A DNA stretch of 64,000 nucleotides from assembly GCF_030411955.1 (NCBI RefSeq), contig NZ_JASNRA010000002.1, forward strand, positions 124,001 to 188,000, read 5' to 3'. Below the pieces are notes generated by a model. That model was not told where the DNA came from, searched no databases, and worked only from the letters and a program-made list of their open reading frames with translations. This document shows positions 20,321-30,563 of this stretch, in pieces. This DNA comes from Massilia sp. YIM B02443 (GTDB lineage: Bacteria > Pseudomonadota > Gammaproteobacteria > Burkholderiales > Burkholderiaceae_D). Both the position numbers and the translations under genes were made by a program. Numbering within the stretch: the first letter of the stretch is position 1; each line of letters begins with the position of its first letter.

Positions 20321-22318
20321 TTAGCCGCGGCGACCGCGGCGCGGCAGGCCGTGCTCGGAACCGCGCGGACCCTGGCCGCCACGGCGACCGCCGCCGCCGG
20401 CGCCGGCATAGCCGAAGGTGGTCTGCAGCGGATCCGGCTGGCGCGGACGGCTGGAGGTCGGACGGCCGCTCTGGCCGCCGGCACTGGCGTTACCGCCGAA
20501 ACCACCCTTGCCCTTGCCGCCCTGGCCGCCGCCGTTCGGACGACCGCCCTGGCGTGGACCGGCAGGCTGCTTCACGCCCGGCAGCGGACCGTTCAGGATG
20601 CCCTGGCCGCGCTGCGCACCGACGCGCGCCACCGGCGGACCGAAAGGATCGACGTTGCGGTTGGCGTCGGCGCGGTCGATGCGGTTGCCGTCGGCACGGT
20701 CGCGGTTGCCGTCGCGCTGACCCTGCTCGCGCGCCTTGGCCGCCTTGGCGCCCTTGGCCTGCGCCTTCTCGCTCGGACCGCTCTTCTTCTCGATGCCGAA
20801 CGCCGCCATGAAGTTGCGCACGTCGTTCTCTTCCAGCTCTTCCCAGCGGCCGCGCTTGAGCCCGGTCGGCAGGGTCATGGCGCCGTAGCGGGTACGGATC
20901 AGGCGCGAGACGGTCAGGCCGACCGCTTCGAACATGCGGCGCACCTCGCGGTTGCGGCCTTCGCCGATCACCACGCGGTACCACTTGTTGATGCCTTCGC
21001 CGCCGCCGTCCTGGACTTTCGAGAAGTTGGCCTTGCCGTCGTCGAGCTCGACGCCGGCGAGCAACTTCTGGCGCATGCCTTCTTCCAGCTCGCCCAGCGT
21101 GCGCACCGCGTATTCGCGGTCGATGCTGTAGCGCGGGTGCATCAGCCGGTTGGCCAGGTCGCCCGAGGTGGTGAACAGCAGCAAGCCTTCGGTATTGAAG
21201 TCAAGGCGGCCGACGGCCAGCCATTTGCCGGTCTTCATGGTCGGCAGGCGGTCGAACACCGACGGACGGCCTTCCGGATCGTCGTGGCTGACGATCTCGC
21301 CGGCCGGCTTGTGGTACACCAGCACGCGCGGCGGCTTGCTGCTCACGCGGCGCTGGATCAGCTTGCCGTTGATGCGCACCGCGTCGGTCGGCAGGATGCG
21401 CTGGCCGATGTGGGCCGGCTCGCCGTTCACCGACACGCGGCCGGCGACGATCAGTTCTTCCATGTCGCGGCGCGAACCCAGGCCGGCTTCGGCCAGCACC
21501 TTGTGCAGCTTCGGCGCGTCGTCGTCGGCGGTCAGGTCGCGGCGCGCGGCCTTCGGCGCATTGCCGCGGCCGCCTTCGCTGGCGTCGAACGCGTCCGAGG
21601 TGACGAACGAGAACACGGCGTCGGCCTCATTGCCCTTGCCCGGCTTGCCTTTGGCTTGCTGCTTGCCCTTGCCTTGCTGCTGGCGGCCGTTCTGCTGGCC
21701 CTGACCTTGGGCCTGGCCCTGGCCTTGCTGCTGGCCCGGCCTGGCGTTCTGCTGGCCACGCTTGCCCTGCTTCTGGTTGCGGCCACGGCTTTCGGGCTTG
21801 CCTTCCTGCGGCGCTTCGGCGGCCGGCGCCACGTCCTGCTGCGCGGCCTGGACCGGCTCCTCGGCGGCGACGGCGGGCGCGGCGGCCTGCTGCAGCGCTT
21901 CGCGCACGGCGCGCTGCTCGCGCATCTGGCGCGGGCCGCGCGGCTTGCGGGTTTCGGTCGAGGTCGCTTCAACGGCCGGCGCTTCAATGGCGGCTGGTGC
22001 GCTCTCGACCGGTGCTGCGGCCTGCTCTTCCCTGGCGGCCTTGGTGGCGCGCGGCTTGCGCGGCTTGGCGGCCGGCTTCTCGACGGCTTCTGCCGGAGCG
22101 GCAGCCGGCGCTTCTGCGGCAGGCGCGTCGGCGGTGTCGGCAGCGGCGGTCTTGCGGGTGCGCTTCGGCTTGGCCGGCGCTTCGGCGACGCCTTCCGCTG
22201 CAGGTGCAGCAGCGGTTTCGGCGGCGATTGCGGCCTTGGTGCGGCGCTTCGGCTTGGCGGCGGCGGTTGCGCCGGCGTCGACAGGCGTCGTCTCGGTTGG
22301 TTCAGTTGGATTCATCAT
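20321..22318 (-). CDS. rluB: RluB-type 23S rRNA pseudouridine synthase with long disordered tails
   Basis: 665 residues, more than twice the E. coli enzyme. The catalytic core is ordinary: an S4 domain from about residue 270 ([20 protein letters not shown]) and the RsuA-family motif [13 protein letters not shown] with catalytic Asp at about 373. Before it lie about 265 residues rich in Ala, Pro, Lys and then Gln/Gly; after it is a Gly/Arg/Asn-rich tail of about 150 residues ending RRGRRG. The enzyme modifies U2605 (E. coli numbering) of 23S rRNA. The start at the paired ATG codons 22318/22315 overlaps the scpB end by about 17 bases. A longer frame upstream lies inside scpB and is unlikely to be used. 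Confidence 0.88.
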   Translation of the reverse strand: MMNPTEPTETTPVDAGATAAAKPKRRTKAAIAAETAAAPAAEGVAEAPAKPKRTRKTAAADTADAPAAEAPAAAPAEAVEKPAAKPRKPRATKAAREEQAAAPVESAPAAIEAPAVEATSTETRKPRGPRQMREQRAVREALQQAAAPAVAAEEPVQAAQQDVAPAAEAPQEGKPESRGRNQKQGKRGQQNARPGQQQGQGQAQGQGQQNGRQQQGKGKQQAKGKPGKGNEADAVFSFVTSDAFDASEGGRGNAPKAARRDLTADDDAPKLHKVLAEAGLGSRRDMEELIVAGRVSVNGEPAHIGQRILPTDAVRINGKLIQRRVSSKPPRVLVYHKPAGEIVSHDDPEGRPSVFDRLPTMKTGKWLAVGRLDFNTEGLLLFTTSGDLANRLMHPRYSIDREYAVRTLGELEEGMRQKLLAGVELDDGKANFSKVQDGGGEGINKWYRVVIGEGRNREVRRMFEAVGLTVSRLIRTRYGAMTLPTGLKRGRWEELEENDVRNFMAAFGIEKKSGPSEKAQAKGAKAAKAREQGQRDGNRDRADGNRIDRADANRNVDPFGPPVARVGAQRGQGILNGPLPGVKQPAGPRQGGRPNGGGQGGKGKGGFGGNASAGGQSGRPTSSRPRQPDPLQTTFGYAGAGGGGRRGGQGPRGSEHGLPRRGRRG

Positions 22319-23048
22319 TCGTGTCTTTATTGTGCAGACCCGTCTCGGCAATTCCGTCTCCTGTCGGGTCATGAATCGGCACTTCAACGGGTGAAGTATC
22401 TGTATCTGGTGCAATATCGGCGATGGCCGCGCCGGCATCCGCCTTGTCAAAGTTGTCGTTCAATGCCGCCTCCAGCGCTTCCAGGCTGCGGCTGTCGGGG
22501 CCTTCGGCCAGCGGCTGCAGCGGCGGCAGCTGGGACAGCGCATTCAAGCCCAGGTCGTCCAGGAACTGGCGCGTGGTGCCCAGCAGCGCCGGGCGCCCCA
22601 CCACTTCGCGGTGGCCAACCACATCGATCCAGCCGCGGTCTTCCAGCATCTTGATGGTCTGCGAATTGACCGCCACGCCGCGGATCTCTTCGATGTCGCC
22701 GCGCGTGACCGGCTGACGGTAGGCGATGATCGCCAGCGTTTCCAGCGTTGCGCGCGAATACTTCGGCGGCTTCTCGGGCGACAGGCGGTCGAGATAGGGC
22801 TTCATCTCGGGCCGGCTCTGGAAGCGCCAGCCGGATGCCAGGCTGACGATCTCGATGCCGCGCCCATCCCAGTCCTGGCGCAATTCTTCCAGCAAGATCT
22901 TGATCGTGTCGGCGCCGACACCGGCGCCGACCGGGCGACCGCCCGCATCGACCTCGGCGAACAGACGCTTCATGCCATGGATCGTCATCGGCTCGCGGGC
23001 GCACAACAAGGCGGTTTCGAGGACGCGCTTGGCCTCGTCAGTATTCAT
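22302..23048 (-). CDS. scpB: ScpB, segregation and condensation protein B
   Basis: 248 residues. The two winged-helix domains are visible: [20 protein letters not shown] near the start, and [20 protein letters not shown] with [20 protein letters not shown] in the second. The C-terminal 60 residues are acidic and probably disordered. ScpB joins ScpA and SMC in the chromosome-condensing complex; scpA is not in this window. Its 3' end overlaps the rluB start, suggesting translational coupling. Confidence 0.93.
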   Translation of the reverse strand: MNTDEAKRVLETALLCAREPMTIHGMKRLFAEVDAGGRPVGAGVGADTIKILLEELRQDWDGRGIEIVSLASGWRFQSRPEMKPYLDRLSPEKPPKYSRATLETLAIIAYRQPVTRGDIEEIRGVAVNSQTIKMLEDRGWIDVVGHREVVGRPALLGTTRQFLDDLGLNALSQLPPLQPLAEGPDSRSLEALEAALNDNFDKADAGAAIADIAPDTDTSPVEVPIHDPTGDGIAETGLHNKDTNDESN

Positions 23049-23507
23049 ATCGCAATGAAAGTCACATCAAACAAAACCGGTTCGGCCGGCATTTCCACAG
23101 GCAGGCGGTGCGGATCGGCACGTGCCGGCAACCATGGCATCTGGCCGCCGTCGTTTCGACGCTCTCTGTCGACCACCTGAAACCGGAAATCCAAGGCCCG
23201 GGCATGGACGCGCCGGGCTGACATACCATGACGGGCAAGGAACCCGCCGGAGGCGGCCCGCTTTGCGCGGCGGGCTGCTAGCTACTGATTTTGAAGCGGT
23301 TGATTTTAACGCGCATGCTCTTGTTCATGCCAGTGCAGACGCGGAACTCGGGCACCGCCGCGGACCAGGGGCCCCGGGGCGCGCGGCCTGGTGCGGCACG
23401 CGAGTGGAAGGCGTCTTTCTTGCAACTGGCGGCCATTGTAACCGATAAAACCGGCCAGTGGACAAGCGGGCGGCGGCGTCAAGCGCGATTCGCCCGATTG
23501 AATGGCG
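23049..23507. other. glk-scpB intergenic region without a recognised gene
   Basis: 459 bp. It holds GC-rich partial inverted repeats around 23247-23276 (GCCGGAGGCGGC and CCCGCTTTGCGCGG) and a short AT-richer patch around 23280-23330. No RNA gene, terminator with a U-tract or strong promoter stands out. The scpB promoter must lie here unless glk and scpB share a transcript. Confidence 0.4.
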
Positions 23508-24533
23508 TCAGTCGGACAGTTTTTCCGACAAAATCGCCGACACGCCAAGAAACGCCGGGTACTCGGCGGTGATGACGTACACCGGCACGCCGGCCAGGTA
23601 ATCCTTGAAGCGGCCCTTCTGTTCGAAGCGGGCGCGGAAGCACGAGTCGTGGAAACGCTGACCCAGGCGCGGCACGATGCCGCCGCCGATATAGATGCCA
23701 CCCGAGGCGCCCAGCGTCACCGCCAGGTTGCCGGCCACGGTGCCGAGCATGCCGCAGAAAGCTTCCAGCACCTCGTTGCACAGGGCACATTCGCCACCCA
23801 GCGCGCGGCGCGCGATCTCGGGCGCGTCCAGGCGCTCGCCCGGACGGCCGGCACGATCGGCCAGGGCGCGGTAGATCAGCTCGATGCCGGCGCCGGACAG
23901 GAAGCGCTCGGCCGAAACGTGCTCGAACTCGCGCCAGGCGTATTGCAGGATCGCGACTTCCTGCTCGTTGGCGGGCGAAAAGGTGACGTGGCCGCCTTCG
24001 CTACGCAGCGCGGTCCAGCTTCCATTGCACGGGATCAGCCCGGAGACGCCAAGACCGGTACCGGCGCCGAGCAGGCCCAGCGGCGAATCCGGCTGCGCCG
24101 CACCGCCGCCGACCTGCACCTTCTGCGCGCCCAGATGCGGCAGCGAACGCGCCAGCGCCGAAAAGTCATTCACCACCAGCAGCGTCTCGAGGCCGCATTC
24201 CTGGCGCAGCGCTTCGGTCGAGAATTCCCAGTGGTGATTGGTCATGCGCACGTAGTCGCCGTTGACCGGATTGGCGATGGCGATCGCCGCGTGGCGGATC
24301 GCGCCGCCGTTGTCGGCCGCTGCCTGCAGGACCGCCGGCAGCGCCAGGTAGGCGCGCATGGCGTGGCCCAGCGTCTCGTGGGCCTTGCAGGCCAGCACTT
24401 CGACGTGGGCGATCCGGCCCGGCCCCAGCTCCAGCGCGAGACGGCAATTGGTGCCGCCGATATCGGCGAGCAGGCGGGCGCCGCCGGCGTGCTGGCGCGG
24501 TGCGGTCGAAGAGCTGGGCGAGAAAGCGGTCAT
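23508..24533 (-). CDS. glk: Glucokinase
   Basis: 341 residues from the ATG at 24533; the frame is open further upstream, but the extra 18 residues do not fit the family. Motifs: LLADIGGTNCRLAL (phosphate 1), VVNDFSALARSLPHL (Asn-Asp catalytic region), GLLGAGTGLGVSGL, and RSEGGHVTFSPANEQE with the conserved Glu-Gly-Gly-His. This is the E. coli-type cytoplasmic enzyme converting glucose and ATP to glucose-6-phosphate. No other sugar gene adjoins it. Confidence 0.93.
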   Translation of the reverse strand: MTAFSPSSSTAPRQHAGGARLLADIGGTNCRLALELGPGRIAHVEVLACKAHETLGHAMRAYLALPAVLQAAADNGGAIRHAAIAIANPVNGDYVRMTNHHWEFSTEALRQECGLETLLVVNDFSALARSLPHLGAQKVQVGGGAAQPDSPLGLLGAGTGLGVSGLIPCNGSWTALRSEGGHVTFSPANEQEVAILQYAWREFEHVSAERFLSGAGIELIYRALADRAGRPGERLDAPEIARRALGGECALCNEVLEAFCGMLGTVAGNLAVTLGASGGIYIGGGIVPRLGQRFHDSCFRARFEQKGRFKDYLAGVPVYVITAEYPAFLGVSAILSEKLSD

Positions 24534-24700
24534 TGCAAAACGTGTAAAAGCGATGGGGGCCAAGCTTACACAAGTTTCTGCATGCACAGCAAATGATTTT
24601 TGTAGTTTAGGTACAGGGTGCGCAACAGATTCGGTCCTGAGTAGCTAGCCGCAGTGCCACAGCGCGTAGTAGAACTACTAAACACCCTTGCCTTGGTGGG

Positions 24701-25645
24701 TCAGCAAGTCGCCGGATCGAGTTCCGGATCGGCCGGACGGCGCCCGTTCCACGCATCCAGCCCGCCCTTGAGCGGCCGCGCACGGTGGAAGCCGTTGGAC
24801 ACGAACTGGCGCGCCACCTCCGCCGCGGTGACGTCGTTGGGGCAGCTGCAGTAGACGACGATGTGGCGATCGCGGTCGAGCGAAGCCATCAGGTGCTCGG
24901 GCTGGCACGCCTTGAACACCAGCGCGCCGGGAATCGCCGCTTCCATCTGCTGCGCGCTCAGGCTGCGCGCGTCGATGATCAACGGGTCGCGCCCGCTGTC
25001 GATCAGGTCCAGCAGTTCGCCGACCTCGATCCGCTCCATCGCGTTGCGTGCGCGGTGGCGGCGGCGCTCGGCGTACTTGAAGGCGACGAACAGGCCAAGC
25101 AGGCCGGCCACCACCACCAGCGCCGTGCTGCCGGTGGTCGAGAGCGTGTCGAGCACGCCGTCGACGCTGTTGTGGAACCAGACCCCGAGCAGGATGCCGG
25201 TGCCGCTCCACAGCGCCGCGCCGGTAATCGAATACAGCAGGAATTCGCGCTTGCCGGTGCCGATCGCGCCCGACAGCGGCGTGGCCACGGTATTGAAGCC
25301 GGGGATGAATTTCGACACCAGCAGCGACTTGACGCCGAACTTGCGGAAGCGGTCTTCGGTCTGGTTGACGCAGGAATCGGGCGACAGCGAGATCTTGCAC
25401 AGCAGCCGCAGGATACGCTTGCCGTAGAAGCGCCCGGCGCGGAACCAGAAATAGTCGCAGATCAGGCAGGCGCCGATCGCTGCCAGCCACACCAGGTGCC
25501 ACGAGACATCGGCATCGACCGACAGCGCGCCGGCCACGATCAGGACCGGATAGGCAGGAATCGGCAGGCCGAACTGTTCGACCAGGACGATGGCGAACAC
25601 GATCAGCACACCATACAGCTGAATCAATTCGGCTAAGTGGGGCAT
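24701..25645 (-). CDS. DedA-family membrane protein fused to a rhodanese domain
   Basis: 314 residues in two parts. Residues 1-195 are a DedA/SNARE-associated membrane protein with hydrophobic segments near 10-25, 32-65, 135-157 and 174-190, and the family loop RKFGVKSLLVSKFIPGFNTV (Lys where Arg is usual before the F-x-PG motif). Residues about 203-305 are a rhodanese domain with the active-site loop YCSCPND, likely catalytic Cys266. DedA proteins are linked to lipid-carrier flipping and membrane energetics; rhodaneses transfer sulfane sulfur or sense redox. The rhodanese domain should face the cytoplasm, an inference from family topology. The gene lies 88 bp past the peptide ABC genes. Confidence 0.88.
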   Translation of the reverse strand: MPHLAELIQLYGVLIVFAIVLVEQFGLPIPAYPVLIVAGALSVDADVSWHLVWLAAIGACLICDYFWFRAGRFYGKRILRLLCKISLSPDSCVNQTEDRFRKFGVKSLLVSKFIPGFNTVATPLSGAIGTGKREFLLYSITGAALWSGTGILLGVWFHNSVDGVLDTLSTTGSTALVVVAGLLGLFVAFKYAERRRHRARNAMERIEVGELLDLIDSGRDPLIIDARSLSAQQMEAAIPGALVFKACQPEHLMASLDRDRHIVVYCSCPNDVTAAEVARQFVSNGFHRARPLKGGLDAWNGRRPADPELDPATC

Positions 25646-25733
25646 CCATGTAGTTTATCCCAATTCCCCGGCGCCGGCAGGACGCGCCCCAGGGCTTTGG
25701 CGGATGTGCAACGCCGCCGTTTTTTTGACCGGA

Positions 25734-27419
25734 TCACCCCACTTTCGGGATGGCGGCCAGCAGCGAACGGGTGTAGGGATGACGCGGATCGCGGTATAAC
25801 TGGTCCGCGTCGGCCAGCTCGACCACGCGCCCGGCCTGCATCACCATCACCTGGTCCGAGATGTACTTGACCACCGACAGATCGTGCGAGATGAAGATGT
25901 AGCTCATGCCGTATTCGTCCTGCAGGTCTTGCAGCAGGTTCAGCACCTGGGCCTGCACCGACACGTCCAGCGCCGACACCGATTCGTCGCACACCAGGAT
26001 CTCGGGCCGCATGGTCAGGCAGCGCGCGATCGCGATGCGCTGGCGCTGGCCGCCCGAGAATTCGTGCGGGTAGCGGCCATAGGCGGCGTCCGGCAGCCCG
26101 ACCCGGCCCAGCAGGCGGCGCGCCATGTCGATGCGCTCGGCGTCGCTGGTCCCGATGCGGTGGATGCGCATCGGTTCCAGCAGGATCTGGCCGACCGTGA
26201 AGCGGGGATTGAGCGAGGCGTACGGATTCTGGAAGATGATCTGGATCCGCCGCTTGTACGGCTGATAGTCGCGCGCGGACAAGGCCAGCAGGTCACGGCC
26301 CTCGAACATGGCCGTGCCGCCGGTCGCGCGGTGCAGGCGCAGCAGGGTCAATCCGACCGTGGTCTTGCCGGAGCCGGATTCGCCCACCACACCCAGCGTC
26401 TTGGCGCGTCCCAGCGTGAACGACACGTCCTTTACCGCCTGGAATTCGCGCTTGCCGAACAAGCCCTGGCGCAACCAGAAACTCTTGGACAGCTTGTTCA
26501 CCACCAGCAGCGGCGGCTCGCCGGGCGTCGTGCCGCGCTCGCGCTGGGGCAGGTCCGTGACACTCCGCCCCGCCAGCACGTCGTCGATCACCGGCAGGCG
26601 CAGCGGCCGTGCATCGAGCCGCGGCCGGCACTGCAGCAATGCGCGCGTATAAGCGTCGCGCGGGGCGCCGAACACTTGCACCGCGCTGCCCTCTTCCCGC
26701 ACTTCGCCATGGCGCATCACGATCACGCGGTCGGCGATCTCGGCCACCAGCCCCAGGTCATGAGTGATGAACAGCACCGCCATCCGCCGCGTCTTTTGCA
26801 GGCGCGCGATCAGCGCCATGATCTGCTGCTGGATGGTCACGTCGAGCGCGGTGGTCGGCTCGTCGGCGATCAGCAGTTTGGGTTCGCAGGCGATCGCCAT
26901 CGCGATCATCACGCGCTGCTGCTGGCCGCCCGACATCTGGCTCGGATAGGCGTCGATCCTGGTAGCAGGATCGGGAATGCCGACCTCTTCCAGCAGTTGC
27001 AGCGTGCGCGCGCGCGCCGCGCGCCGGTCCATGCCGATGTGCAGGCGCAGCACTTCTCCGATCTGGAAGCCGATCGTGAACACCGGATTGAGCGAGGACA
27101 TCGGCTCCTGGAAGATCATGGCGATGTCCTTGCCGCACAGCGCGCGCCGTTCCGCCTCCGGCAAGCCGAGCAGCTCACGGCCCTCGAAGCGGATGCTGGA
27201 GCCGGGATCGATGATCGTGGTCTGCGCCGGCAGCAGCCCCATCACGGCCAGCGAGCCGACCGACTTGCCGCTGCCCGACTCGCCCACCAGCGCCACGGTG
27301 GCGTCCTGCGGCACGTCGAACGATACGCCTTTCAGGGCCTCGACCGTGCTGGTCTTGCCGGTGCGGAAGGCAATGCGCAGGTCGCGCACCTGCAGCAGCG
27401 GTTCGTTTTGCTGGCTCAT
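25734..27419 (-). CDS. Peptide ABC transporter, fused double ATPase (YejF-like)
   Basis: 561 residues with two complete ABC ATPase domains. Walker A is GESGSGKS at 46-53 and GESGSGKT at 346-353; both signature motifs (SGGQQQR, SGGQRQR) and Walker B/D-loop regions ([22 protein letters not shown]) are intact. C-terminal oligopeptide/dipeptide-transporter extensions end each half. Single-chain double ATPases of this kind power YejABEF-type importers. The ATG at 27419 overlaps the permease stop by 4 bases (ATGA); a longer upstream frame lies inside the permease gene. Confidence 0.92.
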   Translation of the reverse strand: MSQQNEPLLQVRDLRIAFRTGKTSTVEALKGVSFDVPQDATVALVGESGSGKSVGSLAVMGLLPAQTTIIDPGSSIRFEGRELLGLPEAERRALCGKDIAMIFQEPMSSLNPVFTIGFQIGEVLRLHIGMDRRAARARTLQLLEEVGIPDPATRIDAYPSQMSGGQQQRVMIAMAIACEPKLLIADEPTTALDVTIQQQIMALIARLQKTRRMAVLFITHDLGLVAEIADRVIVMRHGEVREEGSAVQVFGAPRDAYTRALLQCRPRLDARPLRLPVIDDVLAGRSVTDLPQRERGTTPGEPPLLVVNKLSKSFWLRQGLFGKREFQAVKDVSFTLGRAKTLGVVGESGSGKTTVGLTLLRLHRATGGTAMFEGRDLLALSARDYQPYKRRIQIIFQNPYASLNPRFTVGQILLEPMRIHRIGTSDAERIDMARRLLGRVGLPDAAYGRYPHEFSGGQRQRIAIARCLTMRPEILVCDESVSALDVSVQAQVLNLLQDLQDEYGMSYIFISHDLSVVKYISDQVMVMQAGRVVELADADQLYRDPRHPYTRSLLAAIPKVG

Positions 27420-28441
27420 TTGATCTTTGGATCCAGTGCATCGCGCAGCGCGTCGGCGAACAGCGAGAAAGCCGTCACCAGGGTCGCCATCGCGCCGGCC
27501 GCGGCCGCCATCTGCCACCACTTGCCAAGAATCAGCTCGTTCTGCGCTTCGTTCAGCATGCTGCCCCACGAGACGGTCCCGACCGGCACGCCGAAGCCGA
27601 GGAAAGACAGGATCACCTCGGCCTTGATGAAGCCGACCGTCAGGATCGACAGCTGCACCAGCGCCACGTGCGCCACGTTCGGCAGGATGTGGCCGAACAT
27701 GCGGCGCAGGCTGGAAGCGCCGATGGCGTCGGCCGCCATCACGTATTCGCGCGCCGTGTGCTTGATGTACTCGGCGCGCATCAGGCGGTACGGCCCGGTC
27801 CAGCCGGTCAGGCCCAGGATCAGCACGATGGTGGCCACGCCCTTCTGCTGCAGCACCGCGGCCACCGCCAGGATCATCAGGATCGCCGGAATCGCCGTGA
27901 AGATGCTGTAGAACCAGTTGAACAGATCATCGACCCAGCCGCCGTAGAACCCCGACACGGCGCCGAACAATGTGCCCAGCGTCACCGCCAGCAGCGCCGC
28001 CACCAGGCCGACCACGATCGAGGTCTCGCCACCCTTGATGGTCTTCTTGACGATGTCGTGGCCCCATTTATCCGCGCCGAACGGCAGCGTGGTCAATTTC
28101 TCCACCGGCGGATGGGTGGCCGCCAGCTGCGCCTTGAGTTCGGCCAGATCAGCCGCCAGCGGATCGAAGGCGTTCGGCGGCGTCGCGCGCGGCAATTGCG
28201 CCTGCGCCAGTGCGCGACCGGCGGCGTCGGCCCCGACGAAGGTCGGCGGCGCGTAGTTGACCGCCACCTCTTGCTCCCAGTCGTCGGCCACCAGGCCCAT
28301 GCCGGACAGCAGCACCAGCAGCAGGCAGGCGGCCACGGTCGCCAGCGCCGCCATCGCGACACGGTCCGCGCGCAGGCGGCGCCAGGCCAGCAGCCACAGT
28401 CCGGCCGAATCGTGGGGCGCCGAATCATGGCGTGCGTTCAT
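27416..28441 (-). CDS. Peptide ABC transporter permease (YejE-like)
   Basis: 341 residues. One membrane helix near residues 29-50 is followed by a periplasmic segment of about 70 residues, then the five-helix permease core (SIVVGLVAALLAVTLGTLFG onward). The EAA loop that docks the ATPase is REYVMAADAIGASSLRRMFG. The long first periplasmic loop fits the YejE/DppC class. It begins 7 bp after the first permease gene and overlaps the ATPase gene by 4 bases, so all three are surely one operon. Confidence 0.9.
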   Translation of the reverse strand: MNARHDSAPHDSAGLWLLAWRRLRADRVAMAALATVAACLLLVLLSGMGLVADDWEQEVAVNYAPPTFVGADAAGRALAQAQLPRATPPNAFDPLAADLAELKAQLAATHPPVEKLTTLPFGADKWGHDIVKKTIKGGETSIVVGLVAALLAVTLGTLFGAVSGFYGGWVDDLFNWFYSIFTAIPAILMILAVAAVLQQKGVATIVLILGLTGWTGPYRLMRAEYIKHTAREYVMAADAIGASSLRRMFGHILPNVAHVALVQLSILTVGFIKAEVILSFLGFGVPVGTVSWGSMLNEAQNELILGKWWQMAAAAGAMATLVTAFSLFADALRDALDPKIK

Positions 28442-28448
28442 GGCGTCC

Positions 28449-29387
28449 TCATTTCAGCTGCACGCGCGGATCGACAGCCCGGTACAGCAGGTCGGCCAGC
28501 AGGTTGAATACCATGGTCGCGGCGGCCACGTACACCGTGATCGCCTTGATCACCGGAAAATCGCTGCGTTCGACCGCCAGGATCACCTCGCGCCCGATGC
28601 CGGGAATGCCGAAGAATCGCTCCAGCAGAAAGGCGCCGATCAGGAGCGCCGGCAGGCTGGCCATGACGTGGGTGATGATCGGGATCGCGGCGTTGCGCAG
28701 CACGTGCACCCACACCACGCGCCGCTCGCTCAATCCCTTGGCGCGCGCAGTACGCACGTAGTCCTGCCCGGTTTCGTCCAGCACGAAGCTGCGGTACAGG
28801 CGCAAGGTCGGCGCGATCGACACCGCCAGCCCGATGACGATCGGCAGCAGCGCATAGTGCAGCAGGTTCTGGCCGAGGCTGTCGCCCCAGCCCTGCACCG
28901 GGAACAGCCCGAGCCGATAGGCAAATACGTACTGGAACACCGAGATATACACCAGGATCGAGATCGACATCCCGACCGTGCACGCCACCATCACCGCGCG
29001 GTCGGTGAGCGAGCCGCGCACGAAGGCGATCGCCAGCGCCAGCGCGATGCCGAACAACGTTTCAAGCAAAGTGAGCGGCACCAGCACCGTCAGGGACGGC
29101 CCCAGGCGGCTGGCGATGATGTGCGACACCGGCTCGCCCGTGCTCCAGGCGTTGCCGAAGTCGAAGGTCAGGATCTGCTTGACGAAGATCCACAGCTGCA
29201 CGTAATACGGCTCATCCAGGCCGAGCTGGCGCCGGATGTTCTCGATCGCCGCCGTGTCCGCCATCTTGCCGGCCAGCAGGTAGGCCGGATCGCCGCCGAC
29301 CCAGTTGAACAGCACGAACACCAGCAGCACCACGCCGCCCATGGTCGGCAGCATCTGCCACAGCCGGCGCAGGACGTAGGGCAGCAT
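28449..29387 (-). CDS. Peptide ABC transporter permease (YejB-like)
   Basis: 312 residues with the DppB/OppB layout: a first helix (LPTMGGVVLLVFVLFNWVGG), a periplasmic region with the family hallmark RQLGLDEPYYVQLWIFVKQI, then five helices and the EAA loop QDYVRTARAKGLSERRVVWV. It forms the inner-membrane pore with the YejE-like permease. It starts only 21 bp after the aroG stop with no terminator between, so it is probably on the aroG transcript. No periplasmic binding-protein (YejA-like) gene is present in this cluster. Confidence 0.9.
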   Translation of the reverse strand: MLPYVLRRLWQMLPTMGGVVLLVFVLFNWVGGDPAYLLAGKMADTAAIENIRRQLGLDEPYYVQLWIFVKQILTFDFGNAWSTGEPVSHIIASRLGPSLTVLVPLTLLETLFGIALALAIAFVRGSLTDRAVMVACTVGMSISILVYISVFQYVFAYRLGLFPVQGWGDSLGQNLLHYALLPIVIGLAVSIAPTLRLYRSFVLDETGQDYVRTARAKGLSERRVVWVHVLRNAAIPIITHVMASLPALLIGAFLLERFFGIPGIGREVILAVERSDFPVIKAITVYVAAATMVFNLLADLLYRAVDPRVQLK

Positions 29388-29408
29388 GGCGTGGCGCCGG
29401 CCCGCGCG

Positions 29409-30467
29409 TCAGTCCTGGCGCAGGCGGCGCTGGCGCACGGCGGCGGCCAGGTTTTCCAGCACCTGCACGCTGGTGTCCCAGTCGATGCAGCCGTCGGTGA
29501 CCGACTGGCCGTAGGTCAGCTCCTTGCCCGGCACCAGATCCTGGCGCCCTGCCACCAGGTGCGATTCGACCATCACGCCGACGATGCGGTCGTCGCCGGC
29601 CGCGACCTGAGCCGCGATGTCGGCGCACACCGGCACCTGGTTTTCCGGCTTCTTGGAGCTGTTGGCGTGCGAAGCGTCGATCATCAGGCGGCTGGCCAGA
29701 CCGAGCGCCGCGATCTGCTTGCAGGCTTCGTCGACGCTGGCGGCGTCGTAGTTCGGCGCCTTGCCGCCGCGCAGGATGATGTGGCAATCCTCGTTGCCGG
29801 CGGTCGAGACGATCGCCGAGTGGCCGCCCTTGGTCACCGACAGGAAGTGGTGCGGCTGCGAAGCGGCCTTGATCGCCTCGGTCGCGATTCGGATGTTGCC
29901 GTCGGTGCCGTTCTTGAAGCCGACCGGGCACGACAGGCCGGAGGCCAGTTCGCGGTGCACCTGCGACTCGGTGGTGCGGGCGCCGATCGCGCCCCAGCTC
30001 ATCAGGTCGGCGATGTACTGCGGGCTGATCACGTCCAGGAACTCGGTGCCGGCCGGCAGGCCCAGCTCGTTGATGTCGCGCAGCAGCTCGCGCGCCATGC
30101 GCAGGCCGTCGTTGATGCGGAAGCTGTTGTCCATGTACGGGTCGTTGATCAGCCCTTTCCAGCCGACCGTGGTGCGCGGCTTTTCGAAATACACCCGCAT
30201 CACGATCTCGAGTTCGCCGGCGAAGCGCTTGCGCTGTTCGGCCAGGCGGTGGGCGTATTCCATCGCGGCCCTGGTGTCGTGGATCGAGCACGGGCCGATC
30301 ACCACCATCAGGCGGTCGTCCTGGCCGTGCAGGATGCGGTGCAGGGCGACGCGGGCGCCGGCCGCGGTCTGTTCGGCGGCCGGCGTCACCGGGAATTCGC
30401 GGATCAGGTGCGAGGGCGGCGTCAGTTCCTTCATTTCGCGGATGCGGAGGTCGTCGGTACGCGGCAT
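29409..30467 (-). CDS. aroG: Class I (AroAI-alpha) DAHP synthase
   Basis: 352 residues, matching AroG/AroF/AroH length. Motifs include VVIGPCSIHD, VYFEKPRTTVGWKG, VGFKNGTDGNI, KGGHSAIV and DASHANSSKKP. It condenses phosphoenolpyruvate with erythrose-4-phosphate, the first step of the shikimate pathway for Phe, Tyr and Trp. The ATG at 30467 follows AAGAGGAA; an upstream in-frame ATG would extend the protein into the leader terminator and is rejected. Which amino acid inhibits the enzyme cannot be told from the sequence. A leader peptide and terminator precede the gene, and a peptide importer follows after 21 bp. Confidence 0.94.
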   Translation of the reverse strand: MPRTDDLRIREMKELTPPSHLIREFPVTPAAEQTAAGARVALHRILHGQDDRLMVVIGPCSIHDTRAAMEYAHRLAEQRKRFAGELEIVMRVYFEKPRTTVGWKGLINDPYMDNSFRINDGLRMARELLRDINELGLPAGTEFLDVISPQYIADLMSWGAIGARTTESQVHRELASGLSCPVGFKNGTDGNIRIATEAIKAASQPHHFLSVTKGGHSAIVSTAGNEDCHIILRGGKAPNYDAASVDEACKQIAALGLASRLMIDASHANSSKKPENQVPVCADIAAQVAAGDDRIVGVMVESHLVAGRQDLVPGKELTYGQSVTDGCIDWDTSVQVLENLAAAVRQRRLRQD

Positions 30468-30512
30468 GCTGGTTCCTCTTGTCTTGGTGTTGCCTTGCTG
30501 TTGCTGGGCCTG

Positions 30513-30542
30513 AAAATAAAAAACCGCCATCGCTGGCGGTTT
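30513..30542 (-). terminator. Attenuator terminator in the aroG leader
   Basis: On the minus strand AAACCGCCA-GCGA-TGGCGGTTT is followed by TTTATTTT. It starts 21 bases after the leader-peptide stop codon and ends 45 bases before the aroG start. Its 5' arm (ACCGCCAG, plus 30533-30540) is also perfectly complementary to CTGGCGGT in the leader reading frame (plus 30590-30597), giving an alternative antiterminator. Confidence 0.88.
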
Positions 30543-30563
30543 GTCTGGATGTTGCCGGGACCG

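Noticed and set aside
23278..23328. Short minus-strand frame of 16 codons beginning MNKSMRVKINRFKISS in the glk-scpB gap
   Set aside because: It stands out by low GC and a clean start and stop, but there is no ribosome binding site, regulatory hairpin or known match; too short to support as a gene.
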